Shown piece by piece: positions 25,521 to 39,029 of a stretch of DNA of 64,000 nucleotides (positions are counted from its first letter, which is position 1; the number at the start of each line of letters is the position of its first letter). The notes beneath the pieces were generated by a model. It saw only the letters and a list, made by a program, of their open reading frames with translations, was not told where the DNA came from and ran no database searches. A program made the position numbers and the translations under genes. This stretch comes from Prosapia bicincta (taxonomy: Eukaryota; Arthropoda; Insecta; Hemiptera; Cercopidae): positions 206,959,841 to 207,023,840 of the forward strand of contig JBAIZL010000001.1 of NCBI GenBank assembly GCA_036971475.1, given 5' to 3'.

Positions 25521-28282
25521 CCTCACGGTTCTTTTCATGGTTAATCTAACAATTGTCTAACAAATTAAATAGTCATTGTTCAGAATATTGTAACAAAATA
25601 ATACACTAATATTGCATAAAACACCAAATAGATACAAGCAAATGTCTCAATAAAAGTCTGGCTTTAAAAAAACCAGATTCCAACCCAAAACTTTGAATTA
25701 ATAACAGTTTAGAATTATAGATGTTCAAATTATTAATGTTCTACTGTATACTAACCTCCACCTATGCTAGGAATATTTTTATATATTCGAGTATACTTTC
25801 CTCTCTTTCTTAACATTATATTTTCCTTTGATAACGAATTTTGAAATAACTTTACTTACAAAAGTTTTATCATACTATCTTTGAAGAGGTACTACTTAAG
25901 TTTTGAAAATGGAGTCTTTCCAAAACGAGTAAACAAAAAAAAACATTGTAATGCTAGGAAAGGCAGAAAAATGTACTCGTACAAAAAATGTACATTATTT
26001 CAAAAACTTACCATTTGTCATCTTGTTACTCAATATTTAACAATGTCTTACCTCATAATTGTAAAACATTACTTTAATTCTCAAGTTATCTTGAAATCCT
26101 TTTACAAATTAAATAATAGTATTAAAACAGGATTTTTATGAAACTTGTGAGTCAATGTACAATTAAAACTAATAAAAAAAAATGGTTTGAGGTGTTGAAC
26201 TATATAAGTAAGGAATCCTAAATATATTTAAATCATATTTATAAAAATAAATGTGGCTGTAAAAAGTAATATCAAGTAAACCCATAAATATTTAATCAAT
26301 TACTATACAATAGAATAATTTTGATTTTAGAATCTAAAACATCTTTTAAACGCACAGTAATAATAGTCCTTCCTGCGGCAGTTAAAACAGCAATGTTTTT
26401 TTTTTCAATAGTTCTGAAACAAAATAATGGTTCACTTAAATAGATAATGTATAAAAATGTTTTTAACAATAAAAATAATAATATTTTATTTGTATTGTTA
26501 CAAATGGAAGCTTTCAAATGACCAACTTGTCAATTAATGCAACTAACTTACGACAATCAATTAACCAACATTCATGTCGTTCAAATGACGGACACTTGAA
26601 CGACATTCAACTTATCGACATTTACACGACGTGCCACACACATATTATTATAATATTGTAAAAATGAGTCTTTTTTTCAATCATTTATTCATATAGAAAA
26701 TTGCATCATTTTTACTAATCCTTTATTTATATAGTAACTGCTCATTATTCTGACTGGTTCTTAACGTTTTTGTAGAAATTATTCTCACAATATACTGACA
26801 ATTAATAAAAGAAAAAGAAATCTTTGTTTTTAAAATTCGTTTCTATTATTAGTTTACCTATATTTGTAAAATTTAAATATTGTCCTTTTATTTATTTATC
26901 AATTTAAAAACAAAATATAGAGTTAAATAGTCCTAATACTAGAAATTATCAAAATTTATTTTTTAAATCCGTAAGCTATTTTGCTAATTAAATTTTAAAA
27001 CTTCACTATTGTTCTTTGTTGGGCATTTATTTATGTAAATATAAAAAACATTTACTTAATTAGAGCTTAGCTAGTGAGAACTATTCACAAAGGTAAAATT
27101 CAAATTAGTGAGCTCAAAATCTCACCAAAAATTAGTTTTTAATAAACAAACTAGTTTCGGTTATGATTATGTTTATATAAAACAATTTTTTAAAATAAAA
27201 ATAAAGTACAATCTATTTTATTACAGTTCAATAGTATCATTAAAATCAAAATTTAGTTTATGGCTAAGAAAATGTATTTATATAAAATAGGAGTGTAAGA
27301 AATTGTTACTGGTGATGTTGTACACACGAAAGTTATAGTTACACAATGATTGATGGCAATGTAGATACCACTTATCAAAATGCAGAAGATACAACCCATA
27401 TTGTCAGTTCTCACAAGGATTTAAGAAACACTTCGTAATTTGAACAATCCTGAATATATTTAAACAGTTGTTATAGTTGACTGTAATAATACAGTCAATA
27501 GCATGAAATATTTTTTTTGTAGAACATTTGCTCATATAGGGAAGCAGGATTCTGCTAATTTGTATCAATTATTTAATTTTCCATGTTTTGTAGAATGGAA
27601 AAAATTCAATTAAAAATTTTTTCAATAAAATGATCAATAGCATTATTTTATTCCATCTTTAACTTGAATTACTACTTTTAAACTTAACATATAATAATTT
27701 CATACTTGCCTGTTAAAGCATTTACTTTTTTGTGCTCATGAGCAAAGCTGGCCCGATACATTTTTCCCATTGTCTACTTAGACCATAATTGACCCCAGTT
27801 AGAAATGACAGATGTATGAATGTTTGATGCAATATATTCTGTTTTGTGCATGGAATAGTGTATGTTGACTTGTTATCACAAAAAAATGGGATGTGTGCAC
27901 AAGTTTAATAATTCTATAAGGTGTGTGGTAATAATAGTGCTTTGTTATAGTTTTGTACTTGGGAATCAACAGTACCTTTAATTACTTTCTAAGGCACACT
28001 ACCTCAATGAAAAAAAAATAAATAAATAAAGCCAAAATGTTGAATTACTAATGTTACGCTGTGTACTACCAAAAACTTATACGTGGTGTATAGATATATA
28101 AAAAGAGCGGTACTGAAATATGCAACGTTATAATTACCTAATACCAATTAATTGTATTTTTAAAGTTGATTTTTATTATAAATATTATTACTTAATTATA
28201 AACTATTTTATTTATTACTAATATTAATATTTAAATTTCATGTTATTATTTGAATTTAAACAGGCATTCTATATTTATCACT
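25521..28282. other. mostly featureless spacer
   Basis: Contains a decayed relative of the CGCG-type hairpin motif (25902-25932) and a stretch at about 26510-26635 of irregular repeats with TCAAATGACC, CAATTAACCAAC and GAACGACATTCAAC, vaguely like the Rep-A minisatellite. No gene is seen. Confidence 0.5.
25902..25932 (+). other. relic of CGCG-type hairpin motif
   Basis: TTTGAAAATGGAGTCTTTCC then AAAACGAGT aligns with 34472-34502 (TTTGAAAATGGAATCACTCC, GAAACGCGTC). The similarity continues through CATTGTAATG.TAGGAAAG.CAGAAAAATGTAC, so a larger repeat of which this motif is a part is dispersed here. The GAAA is lost. Confidence 0.5.
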
Positions 28283-28729
28283 ACAGGCCTCATTTTTCGC
28301 TGCCAGGAAGTTAGTGTTAACACTAGCTGGTGCTGGAACCATGTAAAGGTAGAATTTTAGATTGGTGTAAATTGTTTTCTAAAGTTAAACTAATTCTGTA
28401 AACAAGTGTAAGGGAAAGTTTGACATCTGGAGGGGTCAAAGAACTCACACAAGCAGGGTGTAACTGCTACAAAAAATGAAGAATTCAAACAGCAAAAAAC
28501 ATTGGCAAAAGGTTCAGTGGTTCAATATTTAAAACTTTAATCCTATTTGGCTAAAACACGATAAGAGGAGTTAAATTGCTTGCTTAAACTCCTGACAGGT
28601 GTGGCTGTAGATAGCCTATTGTAAAGTCTTGAGATATAAACTATTCTTTATAATTATTTCCTTATAAAATCCTCTATTGTATAAATAACTCTTTAGTTAT
28701 ATTATATACTAAATTCTTTATATACTATA

Positions 28730-28910
28730 CAACTATTCTTTGAGCTTAGCTTGTGAGGTTATGTTAAAAAAAAATTAAAACATAAACAAAACTCACAAAT
28801 TAATCATTTAATAATACACGTTTGCGTCAATAAATGATTAATTTGTGGGTTTGTGTGTGTCTTTTATTTGTTTTAACATAACCTCACAAGCTATTCTCAA
28901 AGAATAGTTG
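28730..28910. repeat. foldback, ~80 bp arms
   Basis: CAACTATTCTTTGAGCTTAG...GTGAGGTTATGTTAAAA...CACAAATTAATCATTTA returns inverted as TAAATGATTAATTTGTGGG...TTTTAACATAACCTCAC...AAAGAATAGTTG. The loop is about 20 bp including CACGTTTGCGTCA. Confidence 0.85.
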
Positions 28911-29899
28911 TAATATATTTTTTTCATTTACCTAGTTTACTATTCTAGCTGTTTAGTCCTAAGGTTTTAGTACTAGGATTAGTGTTTAGGATTTAGTTTT
29001 ATTTTTTTTAGTTTTATATTAGTTTATTATTTGTCTAGGCAATGTTAGCTGTATTTGGTTCTTTATAAGAAACAGAAACAAAATTGGCATGATTATTTTC
29101 TTGTCAAAAAGGCTATTTGCATGAAGTATATTTATTTAAATTATGTTTAAATTATTTAAAATAAAAATAGTTGAATTGAGTACGTTTTTGAAAACTAACC
29201 TAACGAGTGGCTTCATTTTGCACTTTTAATCACCTCATTTAATTGTTAAAAATGTCTATGTGAAATTGCAGATGGCCTGTTGGTCACAATACATTCCATG
29301 TCTAACACAGAAGTAAAACTTAAGTTGTAAACTTTGTTCTGTAAGTTTTCTTTGTGGTAGTCCCAACCCCACAGGGATACAAACATCCTTTGCAAATGGT
29401 TAACAATAAGAAAATGCCATCGTTTTTCATCATTCAAACATGAATGGCTTGATATCATAAGAATAATTTGTGTAATTAAAAATCAGTAACTAAATCTTTT
29501 CTAGGTATCATGTAGCTTCATTGAGATAATGCAATGAAAACTAACAATAGTAATATGACAGTTATTAATGTAGACTAAGTTATTTCAGATTTTCAAAAAA
29601 TTACTGCTTGTCGACATCTTACAGAACTGTAAAGGTGTTAGACGTTTACAGTTTTCTCTAAAATACAGTATTTCTATTACAAGTATGAAAAATAATACAT
29701 TTACAGTAGTCAAAATATAAAGAGCATATACTGATAAGAATTATAAAAATTTTAATTAATAAAGAATAACTGAAAGAGTTATACTTAATTCCAACTAAAG
29801 TTGCATGTATACTTGACACTCAAAAAATGTGATAACTGCGATGGGTAGTTATGGTTGTCGTCTGGGTTAGCTATCATGGCTTGTAACTAATTTTATATT

Positions 29900-30520
29900 C
29901 ACTTCCAAATACTGTGGTAATGTTAGCTATAACGTTACTTGTATAGATAACACGCCCATAATTCGTTGTTGTAGCTTCTAAGATAGTTCAACGATTGATA
30001 CTATTAGTAGGTATAGTTTTTTTGGTAGGGTAATTTGTTATTGACATCCAAATAATGTAGAAATGTTACTTGTATACATAACATGCCTAAATAATTATTC
30101 CATTACAATAATGTTCTCTAAACTCTACAGCCGCTAAACAATAGGTAGGTACGGCGAGTGTCCGGGCTAGTAGGTATTCCAATTTAATATTGCAGCTAAT
30201 TTAATTTAGTTTCCTTGTAGCCAATTTAATACTGACATCCAAAAATTGTAACAGTGTTATATTTATTTGTAACATGCCGGCAAAGGAAAATGTAATTAGG
30301 TTCTTTTGTTACAACAGTTTTACCATAGGTAGGTACGGTTTTTGTCCGTTCTTGATATCATGGCTTTGGCTAATTTATTTGCCTAGTTTCAATATTGTGG
30401 TGTAGTTAGTTCTGAAGCTAAATGTGTACGTAATATGCTTGCAAAGAAAAATGTTGGCAGAATTGTCATTTTCAATCCCTAAAACCGCTTAACGAAGGTA
30501 GGTTTTAAGATTTTGTTGTT
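29900..30520. repeat. degenerate tandem repeats, four units
   Basis: A module with C.TCCAAATA.TGT (about 29914, 30047, 30236, 30388), then GTTA.TTGTATA..TAACA.GCC and, 60-90 bp later, TAGGTAGGTACGG or similar, recurs at spacings of about 133, 189 and 152 bp. Strong divergence indicates great age. Confidence 0.5.
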
Positions 30521-30728
30521 CTGTCAGTTTATATAGGAACATAACTAATTAAATAAAATGTCTGTAGTGTTGTAAAAAGTTTGTAAGTAATCCTAAATAT
30601 ATTTTAAATCGCGTGTGTATAAGAAATACCATTTTTTTAATATTTATAAGTGAATGAACAGAAGCTTGTTTTTTGCCCTAGAATATAACACTAACTTCCT
30701 GCCAGTTTTTTAAGGCATGCCTCTGATT

Positions 30729-31985
30729 ACAATTAAAATGTATAGCCTTTTCAAAAGTAGGTAAATGTTTTGTTTACTATAAAAAACTATGTTTGTTACT
30801 TATTGTTATTCTGCAATTAATTTCATACAAAAAAATTAATCATGTACATTTAAAATGGTTTGCTTATATATTCCTTTTCCTACTAATAATGTAAAAACTT
30901 ATTACAATAGAATAATTAATTACTGTTAAAATAAATTAGAGAAAAATCAGTAATTATTTGATTTTTTTATGCTTATATGCAAAAGAGTGAACATTTACCT
31001 AAAAAACATAGTGTATTCATGGTTTGGAACAAATACACTTTATTCTGAAATTATTTGCTTATTGGGAATTGCAACCTGAATAAAACACATATTAAACATT
31101 AAACAAATGTTTACATCGCTATATGATAATGGTATAAAAAGGTTTATGTCTTTAGTTTCTAGTTTCATATATGTTAACTAAAATTACACTCTATATAAGA
31201 ACAAAGATTATTGGCAATACAAACTATGGTTTTACAATAAGAAAATATAGAGAAACAAAAGCTATATACAGCAACCTGTATAGACTAAAAAAATTCATAG
31301 TAAAACAGACCACTAAATTAGACTAAATTAATAACAAAATATTTATTATATTGAAACAGGAAGTATGAAATTTCTAGTGGTTAGAGAAATATGCACTTAC
31401 CTGAAAGCTTTCAGGTTAAACCACTTTCTTCTTATATTCACACTGTGGTGATACCACATCAAAATCCATAAATGTATATTCTCTTGCAATGTTAACAGCA
31501 AAATTTTCTTACACGGAAACATGACTTGTAAATTTTTCCGTTGTGTGGAACATTTAACATGATGCAATAGAAAATGTTATCCTGTGGGACATTCAAAGAG
31601 AAATCAGGTGTACCAACTTTAAAACTAAAACAAAATATGTAGGAGTACCTATTGGAGTTTTAATTTGTATGATTTTGATAGAAATACTCAGATTTAAAAT
31701 ATATGTTTTAAACTTTATTAATAGTAAAAAATATTAAAATTGTTAAGACATTCATTTTATCTCTTAGTCAACTTGTTACATAAATGGTATATGATTTATC
31801 ATTAAAACTGTTTTTTTAACTTGAACTGTTTAACTGGAAAAGCATTTCCAGTTCAAATTTTTTTTAATTTTATGAAGTTTAATGAGTTATAAAACACTTG
31901 AAGGTTTCAAATAATGAATTATGAAATCACTTTACATGATAAATGCAAAATTAACAATTCGAAAAAATAAACAAAAAATCTATAT
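30729..31985. other. no supported feature
   Basis: A+T-rich sequence without repeats or frames that I can identify. Confidence 0.5.
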
Positions 31986-31989
31986 TGAC

Positions 31990-32175
31990 ACTATAAATTA
32001 TTACAATGAAAATATTGGACCCCAATATTGAAAGAACCCCAATATCGAAAAATTAATCTATACTACCAAATAGTACAAGTTACTTAAGATTAAACCTTTA
32101 TGTAGATTTTCAGTGACCATGTCATCATCATCAGAGGGTCTTATTACAAAATACAATCTAGCAAACAAGAAGTTA
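31990..32175. repeat. single arm of the 15.6 kb foldback family
   Basis: TTACAATGAAAATATTGGA, AAGAACCCCAATA, ACAAGTTACTTAAGATTAAA and AGGGTCTTATTACAAAATAC...AATCTAGCAAACAAGAAGTT follow the order of the left arm at 15631-15785. The opposite arm is absent. Confidence 0.8.
32095..32139 (-). ncRNA. hammerhead-like motif, GATGAC type
   Basis: On the minus strand: ACCCT, CTGATGA (32134-32128), T, GATGAC, ATG, GTCACT, GAAA (32111-32108), ATCTACATA, AAGGT. This copy keeps three GAT triplets, so the full GATGAC stem II arm follows CTGATGAT. The partner arm GTCACT has two changes relative to a perfect GTCATC. Stem I ACCCT/AAGGT pairs with one mismatch. Confidence 0.4.
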
Positions 32176-32559
32176 CAAGCCTGACATGAATTCTCCTTTA
32201 TCTCCTAAATATTTAACAAACAAAATACAAAACTAGTACATTTGTTTACCTTAAACTAAGTTAAAAGACAACAATTGAAAGTCCTAAAGGTCTGACAACT
32301 GTATTTATGACCTTACTACTAGACAATATCCTTACCCCAAAGCAGTGTCGGTTTACCACCTTTTTACTTGGGCCTTTTATTGTTCTTTTCAAGGCTCTCG
32401 GCCGTTTTTACTAACTATGTAATTTCACAAGTCTTAAATATACTAACATGAATTTCATTATATTGCTGGCTTATAGTATTTTTTTTAGCAGTCGACAATT
32501 GAAAATACCACTTATTTCGTGAGTTACATCACAAATGATACGCAGAATTCCCGTGTCAC
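32176..32559. other. no supported feature
   Basis: Spacer between the foldback arm and the gypsy remnant. Confidence 0.4.
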
Positions 32560-33500
32560 TTGTTTATTAAATATGGCCCCTTATATAAGTTATAGAATTT
32601 AGCACACAACCCGGTCCGTTTTCGATGCATTTAAAGCCCTTAGTAGTACCAAATCCCCTACCTCGTAATCTGTAGCTGGGTTCTTATTAAATTGGGCAGC
32701 ACATTTCTCTCTCCTCTCCTTCATGTGAATACATATTTCTGACGATGATTTTACATTTGTTTCCCGATTATCTGGAGACTTCACCACTTTCTGCCATATT
32801 CTTTGCTGTTTCCTTCCAAACTGAGCTTCAATTGGAGTCGTTCTGATTGTGTCTTGGTAGATTTCGTTGATGAGTGTTTAATATCTTCTCCCAAGCACGA
32901 TGATTTTCTTTAATTAGTATTCTAAACAACTGATTTAATTTTCTCATGGTGCGTTCTAATCTGAAACTCTGGGGGTTCCGCACGCTTGTATGTCTTATCT
33001 TGATAATGGGTACAAATTGGGTTTATATGTGGGCTGTTTGCTCTTTCAATCACACCATTTTCTAACATTCTGGCTATTTCGTCATTAACTGCGTCCCTAT
33101 ATGTCAAAGAAATCGGCCAACTCACTTGCTTATAAGGCATATAATCAGTTACTCCAAAGCTATGCTGGTAGTAGGTACTAATCAATCCAGATTTTGAATT
33201 AAAAAATGTTCTATATTTAATTAGTAAATTTGTCAACTTGTCCTGTTGTTCCTCATTAATAGTATTAATATTAGCTATCTTATCTTCATATTGAGCCTTA
33301 ATTCCATCACAGTTAATTACATGCTGATGGGTTTGGCAAAATTTAAATTTATTTTCCTCCTGTCTCGAGTTATTATTAATGTTTTTATTACCAATTTCTA
33401 TCGTCTTTTGTACGAAATTCATAATTGCTTCATTGCCCAAAATAAATTCCTAAAATACATGGTGTTATCAAGTTTGGCACTATTATAAACTGAGTTTCCA
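32560..33500 (-). pseudogene. Ty3/gypsy pol remnant with RT-to-integrase deletion
   Basis: Minus strand, from high to low coordinates. About 33490-33430 is the end of the protease (NLITPCILG, the ILGxDF region). Then 33440-33030 holds the linker and N-terminal RT, with KYRTFFNSKSGLIS, PYKQVSWPI, MLENGVIERANSPHINPI, as in gypsy RTs just before the first catalytic block. At about 33010 the sequence jumps, in another frame, to integrase C-terminal motifs (TSVRNPQS, ERTMRKLNQLF, ENHRAWEKIL). It continues to ATDYEVGDLVLLRA near 32660. The RT palm, RNase H and catalytic integrase core are missing, so it is an internally deleted dead copy. The deletion point is approximate. Confidence 0.8.
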
Positions 33501-33564
33501 ACACGTAAGCTCCTATTAGGATTGTCGTTACTACCTGTTGTTTTATAGGATTTGATTTGTGATT

Positions 33565-33568
<4 letters not shown>

Positions 33569-33630
<62 letters not shown>
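33569..33630. repeat. (TA)n microsatellite
   Basis: About 30 TA units, directly beside the one-arm relative of the 1.2 kb foldback. Confidence 0.95.
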
Positions 33631-33633
<3 letters not shown>

Positions 33634-33640
33634 AACTAAG

Positions 33641-33730
33641 TCAAAATACAAATACAAGAATTATAATTGAATTTATAATTCAAAGCTTTTCGTTGGCTAA
33701 CAGTACCAACATCATCAGGGATATTAAACA
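33641..33730 (-). repeat. single arm of the 1.2 kb foldback family
   Basis: CAAATACAAGAATTATAATT...CAAAGCTTTTCGTTGGC.AACAGTACCAACATCATCAGG matches the arm at 1290-1396 in inverted orientation. Confidence 0.8.
33678..33724 (-). ncRNA. hammerhead-like motif, GTTGG type (best of its family)
   Basis: Minus strand: ATATCC, CTGATGA (33718-33712), T, GTTGG, 9 nt loop, CCAAC, GAAA (33691-33688), AGCT, TT. Stem II is perfect (5 bp). The stem I 5' strand ATATCC would pair perfectly with GGATAT found at the matching place of the 1.3 kb copy, but in this copy that strand reads GAATTA. Compensating decay in two copies suggests an ancestral intact stem. Confidence 0.45.
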
Positions 33731-33824
33731 ATTACATATTGCGAATATTACAAATATCCACCATTAAGTGCAATGATTTTACCTTGTGTGATGAGGCACC
33801 TCTCGGTCACTTGACCATTGTCGA

Positions 33825-33830
<6 letters not shown>

Positions 33831-33882
<52 letters not shown>
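33831..33882. repeat. (AT)n microsatellite
   Basis: About 26 dinucleotide units, adjoining the left end of the MITE that follows. Confidence 0.95.
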
Positions 33883-33889
<7 letters not shown>

Positions 33890-33892
33890 CAG

Positions 33893-34425
33893 AGTGTTTC
33901 AGGAGGAATCTGCATACTGCACGAGTTAATTCCTTTCACCTTAATAATAATAAAGTTCATATAAACATAGGCCCGGAAATGCTTTCTTGGTGAGTTACAC
34001 AAGGTAAAAGGTTTAAACAAAAATTCAGCTCCGTCAGTGAAATTACCTCACACTGAAATTTTTAGGGTGTTAATTGAGTTTGTTAATTAGAAACGTTTTA
34101 TGTAAAATGAGCTTAAAAAATTCGTAGGAAAAAATTGAGGTTAAGCAAAAAGTTTAGGGTCAAAACACACTTTTTTGCGTTTGGACTACAATAACTGCGT
34201 TAAATTGCCTGTACTTAAAACGTATTGAATTAACAAACTCAACTGACACCCTAAAAATATCACTGTGTTAATTTTACTAAGGCAGGTGAATTTCAGGTTA
34301 AATCTTTGATTCTGTATAACTCACTTTTCAAGATTCGTGTTTATATGAACTTTTTCATTATTTTGGTGAGAGGATTAAGTTGTGCAGTATGGCAAATTTC
34401 TCCTGAAACACCCTATATATACATA
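33893..34425. mobile_element. MITE with terminal inverted repeats (~530 bp), copy 1
   Basis: Left end GTGTTTCAGGAGGAATCTGC, ATACTGCACGAGTTAATTCC. Right end, inverted: GGTGTTTCAGGAGAAATTTG, CATACTGCACAACTTAATCC. Sub-terminal parts are also partly complementary (TTTTAGGGTGTTAATTGAGT near 34065 against ACTCAACTGACACCCTAAAA near 34240). Copy 2 is at 36995-37470 and lacks the left end. A related left end is at 50085-50335. There is no coding content. The terminus type is compatible with Tc1/mariner-like elements; the superfamily is inferred. Confidence 0.75.
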
Positions 34426-34840
34426 TAATTGAGTACAGTTTGAGTACAGTACTCTTGAGTACGATTTAAGTTTTGAAAATGGAATCACTCCGAAACGCGT
34501 CAACATAGGGAAATATTGTAACGTCGGGAAAGACAGAAAACTGTACTAAAAATATATCCTGAGTGACTGAATTAACGTGGAGTCGAAACTATGAAAGGTA
34601 GAGACTTTAAATTTGAAGTGTACATTAAGGTTTTCATGGACGTACACTAAGAAAGGATTTTGCAAAATTTTGATTTTAAAGCTTAAAAATTGCAAAATAC
34701 CCATTTCAAATGCACGGAGAGAGTATAATTTCAGAGACTATGCCTCTTCTATATTTAGTATAAAGTCTTACTAGATAACAGGTCAGCACTAGAACTATTC
34801 TATTTAATCAATATTTTTCAAAATTTTTAAGTTTGTACCT
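33960..34840 (+). repeat. ~0.87 kb dispersed block, copy 1
   Basis: Collinear with 36995-37885: MITE interior and right end, ATACATATAATTGAGTACAG, TTTTGAAAATGGAATCACTCC, GAAAGACAGAAAA.TGTACT, TCCTGAGTGACTGA, CACTAAGAAAGGATTTTGC and AGATAACAGGTCAGC, in that order, with few indels. Because similarity runs through the MITE end into flanking DNA, this is a larger repeat or a segmental duplication carrying the MITE. Confidence 0.85.
34472..34502 (+). ncRNA. decayed hammerhead-like motif, CGCG type
   Basis: TTTGAAAAT stands in the CTGANGAT position, then GGA, ATCAC, TCC, GAAA (34492-34495), palindromic CGCG, TC. The 3' half is canonical, while two core bases of the 5' half are changed, so it should be inactive. 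The same changes are shared with 37522-37552, so they predate the duplication. Confidence 0.35.
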
Positions 34841-36442
<1,602 letters not shown>

Positions 36443-36994
36443 ATGTAATTGTTAATTTGATATCGAAATTAAAAGAAGTAGCATAATTATAAAGTTTTTA
36501 CGCATGACTAATAATTATTAACTATGGTAATAGTTATCATTAAGTAATTAGTAAATAGATTTCACAGTATAACATGAGAATTGAAGAAATGTTTCGTAAT
36601 TATGAGGTAAAACAAGTGCTAATTATCGGTTTAGTTACTTCATGGTATATACGTTAAGGCCGAGTCGTTCCTGGAGATGATGAAAGTTTCTTCAACTCTA
36701 TCCGTTTATAAACAGACACTATCTGCACCTACTGTCATTACAAATCAAGATATACTTGATAACTGTGGCTCCATAGAGTATCATAATTCTCTCTAAGATA
36801 AAACCTTAAACTTGACAACGGCATTCTATTCGCCCAACCGCTTTCGCGTTACGTCTACTAATATATTTGTTTCGTAGTCGTTTCTTACAGCAGATTGGTG
36901 TATAAAACGACTCAATGTAATTCTGAAGCAAAATGGAGAAACTTTATTCTCATAATTGGAATTATTTAAAAGTTAAAACTGTAAAGCTTTTTGA
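36443..36994. other. no supported feature
   Basis: A+T-rich spacer. Confidence 0.5.
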
Positions 36995-37885
36995 ATAGCA
37001 ATACTGAAGGTCCGGAAACGCTTTCTTGGTAAGTTACACAGAGTCAAAGATTTAAACAAAATTTCAGCTCCCACAGTGAAATTACCATACTGAAATTTTC
37101 AGGGTGTTAATTGAGTTGGTTAATTAAATACGTTTTATGTAAAATGAGCTTAAATAGTCGTAGGAAAAAATTGAGGTGAAGATAAAAGTTCATGATCAAA
37201 AACACACTTTTTTGCGTTTGAACTACAATAACTCCTTAAAAATTGCCTTAACATAAGCTCATTTTACATACAACGTATCAAATTAACAAATTCAATTAAC
37301 ACCCTCAAAATATCACTGTGTTAATTTTACTGAGGGAGGTGAATTTCAGGTTAAATCTTTGATCCTGTATAACTCAGTTTTCTAGATTCGTGTATATATG
37401 AACTTTTTCAATATTTTGGTGAGGATTAGGTTGTGCAGTATGGCAAATTCCTCCTGAAACACCCTATATATACATATAATTGAGTACAGTTTGAGTACAG
37501 TACTCTTGAGTACGATTCAAGTTTTGAAAACGGAATCACTCCGAAACGCGTCAAAAAAGGGGACTATTGTAACGTCAGGAAAGACAGAAAAATGTACTAA
37601 AAATATATATCCTGAGTGACTGACAGAATTAACATGGAGTCAAAACTATGAAAGGTATACACTTTAAATTTTCAGTGTACATTAAGGTGATCATAGACGT
37701 ACACTAAGAAAGGATTTTGCAAAATTAGATTTTAAAGGTTAAAAATTGCAAAATATCCATATCAAATCCACAGAGAGAGTATTATTTCAGAGACTATACC
37801 TGTTCTAAATATAAAGTCTTACGAGATAACAGGTCAGCGCTAGTACTATTCTATTTAATCAATATTTTCAAACTTTTTTAGATTT
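36995..37885 (+). repeat. ~0.87 kb dispersed block, copy 2 (contains MITE copy 2)
   Basis: Second copy of 33960-34840, starting at GGAAACGCTTTCTTGGTAAG, where the MITE is already inside its left part. The MITE right end is CTCCTGAAACACCC near 37455-37468. The CGCG-type motif is at 37522-37552. Confidence 0.85.
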
Positions 37886-39029
37886 TACGAAAATCATAAT
37901 TCGTGTGAATGATAAAAACAACAGATTGTAATAATATACATCTGTATAAATACCTGACATTATTGTATCATGAAAACAAATCCGCAGTCAAACATTTATG
38001 TAATAAATAATACGCTATTATAACTTTGTATTCCCATTCCATATTCATTAACAATTATTAGTTGTTTTAAAATTGATTAAACCACAAATAAAGTGAAATT
38101 ATATGAATTGATTTATAAAATGAACTTATAAGGTGAAATTAACATATAAAATAACGAATTTTAAACGAGTGAAGTCGCCATGGGGCGTGCTAGTAAATTG
38201 TACTGAGTAAGCGTGTGTCTCCAATAAATTCTAAGGTCGATGATCACCAGTCTTGAGCCACGTTTACAATAGAGTTTGCAGCAGGTGTTTACAACAACTA
38301 TAAGTTTCTAATCAACCATCTATTTCTAAAACAAAAATAGCTAGTTTCCGAAAGAAATGTTGTTTGGCAAATTCATTTCAAAATGTGATTAAATTGTGCT
38401 CAAAGTGTGTTACTCAAGTATGTAATTACAACTGAATATGATACTACGCGGTCGTTGAACTGGAAATGCTACAAGGGAAACGTAAATACTAGCATTGATA
38501 TTATTCCCTTATACTTAAAACACTTGAGAATTTATTCTAAAATTATTTTACAATTGGTTAAATGGAAAATACTTTTGTTATAAGCGCTAATGACGCAATA
38601 ACACAACAAGTAAAAGAGACTATTTTTAGTAGTTTATACACATGAAAACTATTATTATTATCTTATTTCACAATTACAATAAACCTTACCCCATGTACAG
38701 TGGTGTTGTCATTACGGAACGCTTCTCAAACTGAAACTGAACTGGAAACACGTAAACCTTTACTGAGAGATATTTCTAACAGTAATTTCTAGCATCGGCT
38801 ACCTCCTGCAGTTTTACCACACTATACAGACGTAAGTATACAAAAGGTCTTAAGCCTTTTTGTTGGGCAATAATTTCACATTTACTGACGGACCATAAAA
38901 ATCATGCCTTTGAAAACATTAGTCATGGGCCAAAGCTGCAATAAACTATAACCTTTCGGAGAGCGCTGTACCCTTAAAGCTTTGTACAGAGTGAAAAAGG
39001 CATAGACAGGCTATTTATAACCCAAGGGC
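37886..39029. other. no supported feature
   Basis: Flank of the LTR retrotransposon. No Rep-A sequence is present here, although the opposite flank of the retrotransposon is Rep-A. Confidence 0.5.

Larger units (their letters stand above)
28283..30728. mobile_element. possible ~2.4 kb DNA element defined by an inverted repeat pair
   Basis: CTGCCAGGAAGTTAGTGTTA (28302-28321) recurs inverted as TAACACTAACTTCCTGCCAG (30691-30710) with one mismatch. Weaker similarity continues outward (AGGCCTC against AGGCATGCC). The interior holds the foldback at 28730-28910 and a degenerate tandem array, but no transposase. The pair could be chance or two separate copies of a terminal sequence. Confidence 0.3.
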
